A stretch of DNA of 64,000 nucleotides from JADKCZ01 sp963786945 (lineage in GTDB: Bacteria; Myxococcota; Myxococcia; Myxococcales; Anaeromyxobacteraceae): contig CAWBAO010000004.1 of NCBI GenBank assembly GCA_963786945.1, forward strand, positions 620,001 to 684,000, given 5' to 3'. Shown piece by piece: positions 46,942-56,734 of the stretch. Under the pieces are notes generated by a model. It worked only from the letters and a program-made list of their open reading frames with translations. It had not been told where the DNA came from and did no database searches. Each line of letters opens with the position of its first letter. Position 1 is the first letter of the stretch. The translations under genes and the position numbers were made by a program.

Positions 46942-48447
46942 TCAGGGTGCCGCCCAGTGGAGCTGCCCGTGCAGCGCGGGCGCACCGCCCTCGCAGTGCT
47001 GCTCGAAGCGCAAGTCGATCGAGGTGAGCGTGCTCCCCGAATAGGTGACCGCGTCCACCACGAACCAGCCCGTCAGCGTGTTGCAGCCGCGTCCGTTGCC
47101 CGACCAGGAGAGCCCGCCACGGATGGGGTTGTGGAACGGGTAGCGCTGCAGGTTCCCGTAGTAGCCGGCCTCCAGGCTCGCCAGCGTCGACATGGCCTGG
47201 AAGTCGCCGAACCACCAGTCGGAGTTGCTGGTCACGTTCAGCGAGAGGTGGCCTCCGCTCGCCGTCGCGCCGATGGTCGCGCTGGCGGCCGAGTAGTCGT
47301 AGGTCGCGCCGCCCCCGATGTAGTCGCCCGCGTCGCTCTCCAGGTGCACGTAGTTGCCGACCGGCGGCGTGAAGCCCACCGGCGTCCACAGCCCGGCGGG
47401 TGGGGGGTACTCCGGGCCGGGCGGCGCGGTGGTGTCGCCGGGGGCCCAGTGGATCTGCCCGTGCAGCGCCGGTGCGCCGCCCTCGCAGTGCTGCTCGAAG
47501 CGAAGGTCAATCGAGGTGAGCGTGCTCCCCGAGTAGGTGACCGCGTCCACCACGAACCACCCCGTGAGCGTGTTGCACCCTCGCCCATCGCCAGACCAGG
47601 AGAGCCCGCCACGGATGGGGTTCTGGAACGGGTAGCGACGCAGGTCCCCGTAGTAGCCGGGCTCCAGGCTCGCCAGCGTCGACATGGCCTGGAAGTCCCC
47701 GTTCCACCCCTGGTCGCCGGCCACGCCCACCGTGAGGTGGCCGCCGGTGGCGCTCACGCTGAGCAGGGCGTTCGCCTGCGTGTAGTCGTAGGTCACGCCG
47801 CCACCGATGTAGTCGCCCGCGCCGCTCTCCAGGTGCACGTAGTTGCCGGCCGGCGGCGTGAAGCCCACCGGCGTCCACAGCCCGGCGGGTGGGGGGTACT
47901 CCGGGCCGGGCGGCGCGGTGGTGTCGCGTGCGTCCCAGTGGATCTTCCCGTGGAGTGCCGGGGCCGCGCCCTCGCAGTGCTGCTCGAAGCGAAGGTCGAT
48001 CGAAGTGACCACTCCGGACGCGGAGGTGACGGCGTCGACGGCGAACCAGCCATTCAGGACGTTGCAGCCGCGCCCCTCGCCGGACCAGTCCATGCCTCCG
48101 GTCTGGGGCTGGTGGAAGGGGTAGCGCGTCACCTGGGCGAACGTCCCGGTCGTGACGGAGGTCGGTGGCCCCGGCAGGACGAAGTTCCCGGACCAGCTCT
48201 CGTCGCCGACGACGCTCACCACCACGTGGCCGCCCGTGACGTTCAAGGTGATCTGGGCGGTCGACTGATCGTAGGAGTAGCTGCGGCCGCCGCCGATGTA
48301 ATCGCCGACGTCGCTCTGCAGGGTCACGCTGGTGGGCTGGCTTCCCGGCGTCCCCCCGTCGCCGGGGGACTTCGAACCGCCGCAGGCGGAGGAGAGCATC
48401 GCCACACACAGCAGATCCCAGGCAACCGCTGACCTTCGCATGCCCAT
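46942..48447 (-). CDS. Lipoprotein of three tandem ~163-residue repeats
   Basis: About 501 residues, lipobox LSSAC followed by a Gly/Ser-rich linker. The mature protein is three copies of one beta-rich unit, each with LxSDxGDYIGGG, a Y-x-Y strand, WSGxGRGCNxLxGWF, TSIDLRFEQHCEG and ALHGxxHW. Each unit has two conserved cysteines, likely a disulphide. Units 2 and 3 are nearly identical, unit 1 is more distant. The linker DTTAPPGPEYPPPAGLW is repeated. No known family is recognised. ATG 48447 is used; 48441 is also possible. Confidence 0.75.
   Translation of the reverse strand: MGMRRSAVAWDLLCVAMLSSACGGSKSPGDGGTPGSQPTSVTLQSDVGDYIGGGRSYSYDQSTAQITLNVTGGHVVVSVVGDESWSGNFVLPGPPTSVTTGTFAQVTRYPFHQPQTGGMDWSGEGRGCNVLNGWFAVDAVTSASGVVTSIDLRFEQHCEGAAPALHGKIHWDARDTTAPPGPEYPPPAGLWTPVGFTPPAGNYVHLESGAGDYIGGGVTYDYTQANALLSVSATGGHLTVGVAGDQGWNGDFQAMSTLASLEPGYYGDLRRYPFQNPIRGGLSWSGDGRGCNTLTGWFVVDAVTYSGSTLTSIDLRFEQHCEGGAPALHGQIHWAPGDTTAPPGPEYPPPAGLWTPVGFTPPVGNYVHLESDAGDYIGGGATYDYSAASATIGATASGGHLSLNVTSNSDWWFGDFQAMSTLASLEAGYYGNLQRYPFHNPIRGGLSWSGNGRGCNTLTGWFVVDAVTYSGSTLTSIDLRFEQHCEGGAPALHGQLHWAAP
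46960..47920. repeat. Direct repeats of about 490 bases within the lipoprotein gene
   Basis: Units 2 and 3 of the gene are highly similar at DNA level, for example from 46963 and from 47455. The linker segment beginning near 47361 recurs from 47850 almost unchanged for at least 60 bases. This points to recent internal duplication or gene conversion. Confidence 0.8.
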
Positions 48448-48669
48448 CCCCCACGGCGAGCCCCTCGGCGGGGTCCCGCTGGACGAGTTCCCATGCTGCA
48501 CGCTAGCAGAAGCCAACCAACCGAAGGTGAAGGACGTGCGCTCCACCGCACGTCGACGCTCCCAGGCGGTGCCGGCGACGTCCCTGCGTCGTCCCCGGCC
48601 GCGGACCACGCCGCGGCGCCACGCGGCGGGTGCCGGGACTCCGGAGCCGTTCCTGAAACGCCGGTCACC

Positions 48670-48807
48670 CGCTGACCCGCTCTTCCTGCGGCATCTCGCC
48701 GCGCTGTGTCGGCGTCGGTCGTTGGGCAGCATGGCGGCTCTCCCCGGTGGTCGTCGACGACCTGGACCTGGCGGGCGTCGCCGTCCTCGAGGCGAAAGAC
48801 GATCCGC
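48670..48807 (-). pseudogene. HigB/HigA remnant
   Basis: At 48747-48807 a minus-strand frame reads RIVFRLEDGDARQVQVVDDH, the C-terminal motif of HigB toxins (compare RIVFRFENGDARQVQIVDYH 1 kb away). Its stop codon is lost. The next ATG (48730-48732) begins MLPNDR, like the HigA start MLPKNR, but a frameshift leads to GEMPQEERVS. Both partners are dead. Confidence 0.65.
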
Positions 48808-48809
48808 GG

Positions 48810-48999
48810 TCAGCTCGCGCGGACCGCCCCAGCGAAGATCCGGTCGCGCAGCTGCCGCTCCACGGCGTCGCGCATGACCAGGTCGACCCTGGCGCCGAGG
48901 ATTCTCCTCGATCCGGCGCTGGACGCGGAAGAAGTGGAAGAGACCGGCGAGCTCTCCTCGCGCGCCGGCAAGGCGCTGAGGGACCTGATTGCGGGTCAT
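48810..48999 (-). pseudogene. Fragment of an MNT-type nucleotidyltransferase
   Basis: A helical segment GELAGLFHFFRVQRRIEEN followed, after a one-base frame change near 48900, by LGARVDLVMRDAVERQLRDR and a stop at 48810-48812. The GxRVDLV-A-L-R-I pattern resembles the C-terminus of minimal nucleotidyltransferase (MntA-type) antitoxins. The catalytic GS-x-D part is absent. It is fused directly to the HigB-like remnant. Confidence 0.45.
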
Positions 49000-49044
49000 G
49001 AACGGGCCCCAGGTGTTGCCACTCAGCGTGATTGGCGCGAGCCT

Positions 49045-49078
49045 GGTTCGTGCGCACGAACTCGAATTGACCCACCCC
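49045..49078 (-). repeat. Dispersed 34-base element with perfect palindrome, copy 2
   Basis: Differs from the copy at 5154-5187 at one base and is in the opposite orientation. It contains the same 16-base palindrome GTTCGTGCGCACGAAC. Confidence 0.7.
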
Positions 49079-49117
49079 GGCCGGGCCTCGGGCGGCGAGG
49101 GCTCGGCCCGGCCTACA

Positions 49118-49171
49118 AAGAAGAGACCCCCGATCACCTGTCGGCAACCAGGGAGCGAACTGGAGCGGGAA
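49118..49171. repeat. Degenerate tRNA-Gly 3' end plus terminator module (possible att-like site)
   Basis: Resembles 52261-52313 in the same orientation over 54 bases. The last 17 bases (GCGAACTGGAGCGGGAA) match exactly and include the 3' end of the tRNA-Gly gene with its CCA. The terminator part is about 75-80 percent identical. Confidence 0.6.
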
Positions 49172-49372
49172 GAGGGACTGGAAGTGAAGTTACGGCGGGT
49201 GAACAACACCGGGCAGGACGCGCTGTTGCCCTTCGATCCACCGTCAGCCTCTCCGTTTCCCGGTCCGGCGCTCACCGCCTCGTCCCGGCCCGATCCGGCC
49301 CCCGATGCAGGGTCGGAACACAGGTGGGGCCCAGGCCGAAGGTCCGTCCGCATGGAGTCGAGGCACCGTGGC

Positions 49373-49691
49373 TCACGCCGCGCTATGTCTCCCGTGACCC
49401 TTCGACCGCTGCGGCTTCGCGCGCACCTCGGCGCGCTTCCGGAGCGCGTGCCAGAGGTCGTGGTCCGACTGGAGCCCCATCCAGAATCTCGGGCGACGTG
49501 TCGAGCGCCTCGGACAGCAAGATGGCCGTCTCGGCGGTGATGCCGCGCTTCCCGTTGACGATGGTGTTGACCCGCTGGATGGGGACGCCCATGCGCGCCG
49601 CCAGCTCGACCTGGGTGAGGCCGCGCGGCTTGAGGTACTCCTCGAGCAGCATCTCGCCGGGCGGGGTCGGGGGGCGATTCTTTGGCAGCAT
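49373..49691 (-). CDS. higA: HigA-family antitoxin, C-terminal frameshift
   Basis: XRE-type helix-turn-helix protein: GEMLLEEYLKPRGLTQVELA, then ARMGVPIQRVNTIVNGKRGI form the HTH and DNA-contact helix, followed by LLSEALDTSPE. One extra base near 49485-49490 replaces the usual FWMGLQSDHDLWHAL end with unrelated residues; corrected, the product ends at 49373. As written the frame stops at 49383 (102 residues), and the DNA-binding part is intact, so partial function is possible. It lies 11 bases downstream of a truncated toxin gene, the gene order of HigBA modules. Confidence 0.75.
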
Positions 49692-49702
49692 GGCGGCTCT
49701 CC

Positions 49703-49895
49703 TCAGTGGTAGTCGACGATCTGGACCTGGCGGGCGTCACCGTTCTCGAAGCGGAAGACGATCCGGTACTGGTCGTTCACCCGGATGTTGAAGAAGCCCG
49801 CGTAGGCTCCCTTCAACGCCTCGAGCCGGTTCCCCGGCGGATCGGCCAGGTCGCGGGGCTCGGTCGCCCGGTTGAGCTGGAGGACCAGTCCAGAC
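49703..49895 (-). pseudogene. higB: HigB-type toxin, N-terminus lost
   Basis: The frame reads LNRATEPRDLADPPGNRLEA and ends with DQYRIVFRFENGDARQVQIV and a stop; this is the conserved two-thirds of a HigB (RelE-fold) ribosome-dependent mRNA interferase. The first ~30 residues, including the start codon, are missing: upstream of about 49895 the sequence turns into unrelated DNA next to the terminator module. Without its N-terminal helix the toxin should be inactive. The antitoxin gene follows directly. Confidence 0.75.
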
Positions 49896-49957
49896 GTCTG
49901 GACTTCTCCCGGCCCACCCCGCGTGGGGCGCCGGCGGCGAACCTCCGCCCGGTCCCC

Positions 49958-49994
49958 AAGAAGAAACCCCCGGCCACCTTTCGGCGACCGGGGG
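49958..49994 (-). terminator. Rho-independent terminator, near-identical to the tRNA-Gly terminator
   Basis: On the minus strand a 12-bp stem (two G-U pairs) closes a GAAA tetraloop and is followed by TTTCTTCTT. It differs from 52261-52297 at one of 37 bases. It would end transcription of the gene at 50081-50485. Confidence 0.75.
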
Positions 49995-50080
49995 TCGTCG
50001 GCCAGCCGACGTGGTGAGCATCGCCGCTCTTTCTGCTGGGCCTAGAGGAGCTGCTCCAGCGCCAGTGCGGCCTGGGCGAT

Positions 50081-50485
50081 CTAGGCCTTGCGGTCCCCCG
50101 CCTTGAGCGCGCCCACCTTGTGGGCGGTTTCCCGGGCCGCGTCGAGGATCTCGGCCGCCTGCGCGCCCACCGGATTGGCGAGCTCGCCGACGAGCCGGGC
50201 GACCTTGGGCCGGTCCTTGGGCTCCCGCCAGAGCGAGTCGACCAGGATGGCCAGGTCCTCAGGGGAGGTCTTCTTCTCCCAGGCCATGAAGGCGACGGCC
50301 TGGACGATCTTGAGCGCCTTCTTGCAGCGCCGGTCTGAAGCGATGATCCCCTCGAACTTGCAGGCGTCGCGAATCTCGCTCCCGGCTGCAAGAGAGCCGT
50401 CGATGACGTCCTTGCGCTCCGGGAAGCGGGAGGCGAGGTCGGTACGGAGGCAGTGGAACGGGGTGGGCTTCTGGGTCTCGGGCAT
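50081..50485 (-). CDS. Hypothetical helical protein, possible premature TAG
   Basis: A 134-residue product, start ATG 50485 with a GGAAGGA ribosome site. Sequence is helical with CLRTDLASRFPERKDVIDGS, CKKALKIVQAVAFMAWEKK and LVGELANPVGAQAAEILDAA. No family is recognised and no signal peptide is present. After the TAG stop the same frame continues with IAQAALALEQLL and a second TAG at about 50042, which looks like the true C-terminus, so the first stop may be a recent nonsense change. A terminator follows downstream. Confidence 0.6.
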   Translation of the reverse strand: MPETQKPTPFHCLRTDLASRFPERKDVIDGSLAAGSEIRDACKFEGIIASDRRCKKALKIVQAVAFMAWEKKTSPEDLAILVDSLWREPKDRPKVARLVGELANPVGAQAAEILDAARETAHKVGALKAGDRKA

Positions 50486-50966
50486 GACTGGTCCTTCCAC
50501 GCGGGACGAGTAGGACGGCTGGGACAGGGAGGTGGCGGCCGGTAGGTGAAGTACGGCGCCAAGACAGCACCCTCATCTCATAGAAGATCAGGATCTTGTT
50601 GATGATGAACAGGTGCAGATCAGGTCGGCCAAGGGGTCGCGCGTCCCACGTCTCCCCGGGTCCCGCCCGTCCCGGGCGTCCTAGATGTTCCGCGCGCTCC
50701 CTTCAGCTTTGGCCGCCTCCTGGCGCACCGAAACGGACCCGCCGGTTCACTCGGTGGAGTCGGCCCGGCCGGGCTGAGACATCGCGGTCCTTGGCAAACC
50801 CTGCTCGGAGGCGAACCCTGAGTCGCAGAGGAGCCTCCATGGCTGCTGGTCCGGCGAGAGCCGCTGACCGCGAAGGCCAGAAGCGCCGGCATCGTCGGCG
50901 CGCCCTCCACGCCTGCTACCGGCCGTGCCGCATCACTACGGGCGCTCCGCCCGAGGGGAGGGGACC
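50486..50966. other. Intergenic region between divergent genes
   Basis: About 480 bases between the hypothetical gene and the beta-helix gene. Only short imperfect repeats of a GTCCCGG word around 50640-50680 and a lower-GC patch near 50575-50625 are seen. No confident promoter or gene. Confidence 0.5.
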
Positions 50967-52179
50967 ATGAAGACAGCGAGGATCGCGGTGTCTCTCGTCG
51001 CAACGCTTGCGGCCTGGTTCGTCACACTGGCAGCGGGAGTGAACGTCGCCTACGCCGCGGACGTGGTCTGCGGCCAGCAGAATCACCTCGAGCATGAAGC
51101 TGGAGCAGGACCTGACCTGCAACTCGTCCGCACTCGTCATCAACGCCGACGACGTGACCATCGACCTCGCCGGTCACACCATCACGTCCACCGGGCAGCC
51201 GCCGGGCGACCCGCGATGGTCCGGAATCAAGACGCGCCGTGACACCAGCTTCAGCAACGTCCGGGTGAAGAACGGGACCATCGTGGGCTTCAGCTTCGGG
51301 ATCAACGCAGCGTCAGCCAGCGGCGTGACCATCCAGAACGTGGTCATCAGGGATCCTGCGCTCGCGGGAATCATGGCCCTTCTCAGCTCGAACATCCGCA
51401 TCCAGGAAGTCACGATCACGGGCGTAGACCTCGGCATCCACCTGGGGGACGGCACGGGCTACGCCATCGACAACGTCACCATCGACCGCGCGGCCCCGGG
51501 CATCTCCGTGGTGAGCAGCAGGGACGTGGCCATCAACAACGCCACCATCAAGGCCGCAATCCTGGGCGTCTACGTGCTCGCCAGCACGGATGTCGCCATC
51601 AGGAACGTTCACGTGGAGGGCCTCGGCAGCGAGTCTGCTTACGCTGGCGTCGCCCTGGATCAGGTCGGCCATGCCGACGTTCGGAACGTCGACGCGAAGG
51701 ACGTCGGGAGCGGGGTACTCCTCACGTACAGCACCGCCTCGAGCGTGAAGGACAGCTTCTTCGAGGGCGTCTACATGGGCGTGCAGGTCGGGGACGTCAC
51801 GGACGTCATGGTGGCCGGTAACCGCATCATCCACGCCGGCTGGTCGAATGGCTGGGGCGCGGGGATCGGTGCCACTGGAGCTGCCGGAACGCGAACGAAC
51901 CTGAAGATCGTGGACAACACGGTCACGAATAGCAATCGCGGGCTCTCGCTCGGGTTCCTCACCGGCTCCTGGATTGCTGGCAACACCCTCTCGGACAACG
52001 TGTACGGCGGGATAGAGCTGACCAGTGAATCGACGGGCAACAAGATCACGTCGAACACGGTCCTGGGCAACGGGGTCGATCTCCTGCGCGACGACCCCAG
52101 CTTCCCCAACACCTGGGTCGACAACGTCTGCCAGACTTCCACCCATCCAGACATGGTGTGTGAGCCGCCGGCCCCGTAG
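50967..52179 (+). CDS. Secreted right-handed beta-helix protein, one frameshift
   Basis: Starts at ATG 50967 with a strong GGGGAGGGGACC site. The signal peptide (SLVATLAAWFVTLAAGVNVAYA) is followed by DVVCGQQ. One extra base near 51080-51083 must be removed to continue as ITSSMKLEQDLTCNS. The rest, about 360 residues, is parallel beta-helix with Asn/Val-rich rungs (DVTIDLAGHTI, GVTIQNVVIRD, NLKIVDNTVTNSNRGLSLG), as in pectin-lyase-fold and NosD-like proteins. No catalytic site is evident. Two terminal cysteines (VCQ and VCE) may pair. It is the only large gene of the accessory patch. Confidence 0.78.
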
Positions 52180-52260
52180 CGGCCCATCCCGGACCGGGGC
52201 AGGGCGCCGGCACCCAGTGGACGTTCGCCGTCGGAGGCGGTCACCCCGTGGGCGGACGCC

Positions 52261-52297
52261 AAGAAGAAACCCCCGGCCACCTTGCGGCGACCGGGGG
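52261..52297 (-). terminator. Rho-independent terminator of tRNA-Gly
   Basis: Minus-strand 12-bp stem (two G-U pairs) with a GCAA (GNRA) tetraloop, followed by TTTCTTCTT. It begins 5 bases after the tRNA CCA end. Confidence 0.85.
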
Positions 52298-52313
52298 CGA
52301 ACTGGAGCGGGAA
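52261..52313. repeat. tRNA-Gly 3' end plus terminator, partner of 49118-49171
   Basis: Intact copy of the module repeated at 49118-49171 in the same orientation. The two copies bracket about 3.1 kb. Confidence 0.6.
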
Positions 52314-52377
52314 AACGGATTTGAACCGTCGACCCTCGCCTTGGCAAGGCGATGCTCTACCGCTGAGCTATTCCCGC
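52303..52377 (-). tRNA. tRNA-Gly (GCC anticodon)
   Basis: 75 bases including a genomically encoded CCA. The acceptor stem pairs GCGGGAA with TTCCCGC, the D arm reads AGCTCAGCGGTAGAGC, the anticodon loop is CTTGCCAAG, and the T arm carries GGTTCAAATCC. Structure and discriminator base are canonical. A strong terminator follows. Confidence 0.95.
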
Positions 52378-52439
52378 AAAGAACGTCGCGAACGGATGGG
52401 CGCGAGGAGGCGTTTTATAGAGGGGGGCCGGCGGGGGTG

Positions 52440-53045
52440 TCAAGGCCTCTCGGCCGGCTGGTAGACCGCCTTCAGGAAGTCGCGGAAGTAGACCCAGGCC
52501 GACCAGACCGAGAACACCATCGAGAGGTAGAGCAGCACGGTGCCGACCTTGTTGGCGTCGTACTCGTACGACGCGAAGCCGAAGTCGATGGGGTAGGCGT
52601 AGTGGAGCAGCAGGAAGGTGATGCCGATCAGCTGGAAGATGGTCTTCACCTTCCCCTCCTGCCCGGCGGAGATGACGATCCCCTCGCTCATGGCGATGGT
52701 CCGCAGCCCGCTGACGATGAACTCGCGCCCCATGATGACGATCACCACCCAGGCGGCCACCCGCCCGAGGTGGACCAGCATCACCAGCGCCGCCATCACC
52801 ACCAGCTTGTCGGCCAGCGGGTCGAGGAACTTGCCGATCACCGTCACCAGCCCGCGCTGCCGCGCCACCCAGCCGTCGAGGAAGTCGGTGGCCCCGATGA
52901 CGGCGAAGAGCATGGCGGCGATGAAGCTGGACCGGCGCGACTCGTAGTAGGTGAACCAGAGGATCACCGGGATCATCGCCATGCGGATCAGGGTGATGGC
53001 GTTGGGCAGGTTGAGGGCCTCCTGCCGCAGCGAGCGGGCGCTCAC
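52440..53045 (-). CDS. pgsA: CDP-diacylglycerol--glycerol-3-phosphate 3-phosphatidyltransferase
   Basis: First step of phosphatidylglycerol synthesis, in the inner membrane. About 201 residues with four or more helices. The CDP-alcohol phosphotransferase motif is complete: D-G-x2-A-R, then G and D-x3-D in DFLDGWVARQ...GKFLDPLADK. NLPNAITLIRM and MGREFIVSGLRTIA are PgsA signatures. The GTG start overlaps the stop of the TPR-AIM24 gene (GTGA), so the two are coupled. Confidence 0.94.
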   Translation of the reverse strand: MSARSLRQEALNLPNAITLIRMAMIPVILWFTYYESRRSSFIAAMLFAVIGATDFLDGWVARQRGLVTVIGKFLDPLADKLVVMAALVMLVHLGRVAAWVVIVIMGREFIVSGLRTIAMSEGIVISAGQEGKVKTIFQLIGITFLLLHYAYPIDFGFASYEYDANKVGTVLLYLSMVFSVWSAWVYFRDFLKAVYQPAERP

Positions 53046-54385
53046 GTCCCCTCCTCCGGCCGGGAGGTGGGGCCGGGATCGACCAGCACCCGCCCCTCGC
53101 CGCTGATCTCCACGGCGTCGCCGTCGGCGCCGCCGGCGAAGAGCGGCGCGATGCGCGGCGTGAGCGTCCCGGTCCAGCCGACCAGCGCGGCCACGGGCAC
53201 ATGGACCGGCGCGGCCTGCGTCACCTCGACCGCCACCGGCTCGCCGCGCGTCACCAGCACCAGCCGCCCCCGGCCGCGCAGGTGGACGAGGTCCAGCCCG
53301 CCCGACGGCGAGGGCACCCGCCCGTTCTCGAACGCCACCTGCTCCTGGAAGCCGAAGACCACCGCCTCGCGGAAGTAGGCGGCCTCGCCCCCCAGCTCGA
53401 GCACGGTGAAGCGGCGACCGGCGGCCCGCAGCACCACCAGCCCCTCGCCCGCCACCCGGTGCACCTGCTCGGGCGGCTCGCCGAACGGCTTGTCGGTGGC
53501 CCGGCCGCGGAACCGCTTCACCTCGCCGGCGAAGGCCAGCTCGCCGCGCCAGGCGGCCAGCCCGGCCAGGCGGCAGAGCAGCTCGCCGTGGACGTTGACC
53601 GTCAGGGTCGCCCCGTCGGCGACGAAGGCCTGGTCGGCCGGCGCCTCGACCACGCGCGCGGCGGCGAAGCCGGCCAGGGTGGGCAGCCCGGCGGGCGCCC
53701 CGGGACGCGGCGCCGGCGGCTGCGGCGACGGGCCCGGCGGCGCGGCGGCCCGTGGCGCCTCGAGGGCCACCGGCCCGGCGTCGGCCGGGAGCTCCTCCGG
53801 GGCGGCCTCGGGGGCCGGCGGCGTCTCGGTGAGCGGGGTCTCCTGCCACTCCGGCTCGACGAGGGGCGCGGGCTCCGGGAAGGCGTCCAGCTCGGGCGCC
53901 GCCGGCTCCGCCGGGGCGGCCAGCAGCTCGTCACAGCGGGCCACCATCTGGTCGCTGCCGGCCCGCACGAACCACTCGCGGGCCTGGTCCGGCCGGCCCA
54001 CCTCCAGCCAGGCCAGGCCGAGGTACCCGGCCGCCTTGCGGTGCTCGGGGTTCAGGTCGAGCGCGATGCGGAGCTGCTTGATGGCCTCCTCGTACTGCCG
54101 CGCCTTGAGCCAGGCCAGCCCGAGGTTGACCCGCGCCCCCGGCTCGACCGGGTTGTCGTCCACCAGCCGCTGCCAGGCGATGGCGGCGTCGTCGTAGCGG
54201 GCCAGCCGGTAGAAGACCTGCCCGAGCAGCCCGAGCACCTGCGGATCGCGCGAGCGGATGGCCAGCGCGTCCTCCAGCGCGTCGCGCGCCTGCTCGAGCT
54301 CGCCGCGCGCCGCGGCCTCGCCGCCCGACGCCAGCAGCCGCTGGAACTCCTGCTCGAGCGCGGCGCCACCCGGGTCGGCGGCCAT
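53042..54385 (-). CDS. TPR protein with AIM24-like C-terminal domain
   Basis: A 447-residue protein without signal peptide. The first ~150 residues hold at least three TPR units (ALAIRSRDPQVLGLLGQVFY, GARVNLGLAWLKARQYEEAI, HRKAAGYLGLAWLEVGRPDQ). A Pro/Ala/Glu-rich linker follows, then a beta-rich domain from about residue 250 (LCRLAGLAAWRGELAFAGEV, PVHVPVAALVGWTGTLTPRI) resembling the AIM24/TerD-like group. Function is unknown; AIM24-like proteins in bacteria are poorly characterised. It lies between the lytic-transglycosylase and pgsA genes. Confidence 0.72.
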   Translation of the reverse strand: MAADPGGAALEQEFQRLLASGGEAAARGELEQARDALEDALAIRSRDPQVLGLLGQVFYRLARYDDAAIAWQRLVDDNPVEPGARVNLGLAWLKARQYEEAIKQLRIALDLNPEHRKAAGYLGLAWLEVGRPDQAREWFVRAGSDQMVARCDELLAAPAEPAAPELDAFPEPAPLVEPEWQETPLTETPPAPEAAPEELPADAGPVALEAPRAAAPPGPSPQPPAPRPGAPAGLPTLAGFAAARVVEAPADQAFVADGATLTVNVHGELLCRLAGLAAWRGELAFAGEVKRFRGRATDKPFGEPPEQVHRVAGEGLVVLRAAGRRFTVLELGGEAAYFREAVVFGFQEQVAFENGRVPSPSGGLDLVHLRGRGRLVLVTRGEPVAVEVTQAAPVHVPVAALVGWTGTLTPRIAPLFAGGADGDAVEISGEGRVLVDPGPTSRPEEGT

Positions 54386-54389
54386 GGCC

Positions 54390-55019
54390 CTACCGCCCTG
54401 CCTTGTAGGCCTGGTAGAGGGCCACCACCTTGCGGACGTACTCCCGGGTCTCCGGGATGTTCGGCACCGAGTCGCCGGCGCGGCGCACCGCGTCCGGCCC
54501 GGCGTTGTAGGCCGCCAGGGTCCGGATCATGTCGCCGGCGTACTGGTTGGCCAGCAGGCGCAGGTAGCGCGAGCCCCCCTCGATGTTCTGCGCCGGGTCC
54601 CAGGCGTCGGAGACGTAGAGGTCCTTGGCCGTGGCCGGCATCAGCTGCATCAGCCCCATGGCCCCCTTGTCGGAGAGGGCGCGCGGGTCGAAGTTGGACT
54701 CCACCGCCATCACCGCGAGGATGAGGGCCTCGGGCAGCCGGTACTTGCCCGCCGCGGCGCGCACGTGGTCGAGGTAGGGGTCGGGGCGGCCGGCCGGCGG
54801 GAGCGGGCGGCTCTCCGGGGCGCCGCGCGGGGCCCCGTAGAGGCCGGCCACGTCCTTGGTCCGCCGGACCTGCCGGTACCGGGCGTCGGTGGGCGTGTTG
54901 GTGAGGTGGATGACGCCGTCGGCGTCGATGAACGAGTAGACCTCCCCCGCCCCCGCCGAGAGCGGCGCGGCGAGGAGGGACAAGGCCAGGCCCAGGGCCG
55001 TGGGAGCGGTCCACCCCAT
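54390..55019 (-). CDS. Lytic transglycosylase with DUF4124 domain
   Basis: A 209-residue exported protein. The signal peptide ends near AGAG; VYSFIDADGVIHLTNTPTD is a DUF4124-type segment, and the C-terminal SLT domain has the catalytic glutamate in AVESNFDP, plus GAMGLMQLMP and LAAYNAGPDAV. It cleaves the glycan backbone of peptidoglycan, forming 1,6-anhydro ends. It is followed within 5 bases by the TPR-AIM24 gene and is divergent from nadB. Confidence 0.92.
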   Translation of the reverse strand: MGWTAPTALGLALSLLAAPLSAGAGEVYSFIDADGVIHLTNTPTDARYRQVRRTKDVAGLYGAPRGAPESRPLPPAGRPDPYLDHVRAAAGKYRLPEALILAVMAVESNFDPRALSDKGAMGLMQLMPATAKDLYVSDAWDPAQNIEGGSRYLRLLANQYAGDMIRTLAAYNAGPDAVRRAGDSVPNIPETREYVRKVVALYQAYKAGR

Positions 55020-55090
55020 GATGCCCGAACGTAGCAGGGTGGCCCCGGCCCGGACAACTTTCCCTCCCCCTCCCGTGCTAGATCTCCGGC

Positions 55091-56704
<1,614 letters not shown>

Positions 56705-56734
56705 GGCGCGGGGCGCCCCCGGCCGCCGCGCCGG

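Larger units (their letters stand above)
48448..49372. other. Accessory region of broken toxin-antitoxin genes
   Basis: More than 900 bases without an intact gene. It holds a degenerate HigBA-like remnant, a nucleotidyltransferase fragment, one copy of the 34-base palindromic repeat and one copy of a tRNA-terminator-like module; each is listed separately. The remaining 48448-48669 shows nothing recognisable. Confidence 0.65.
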
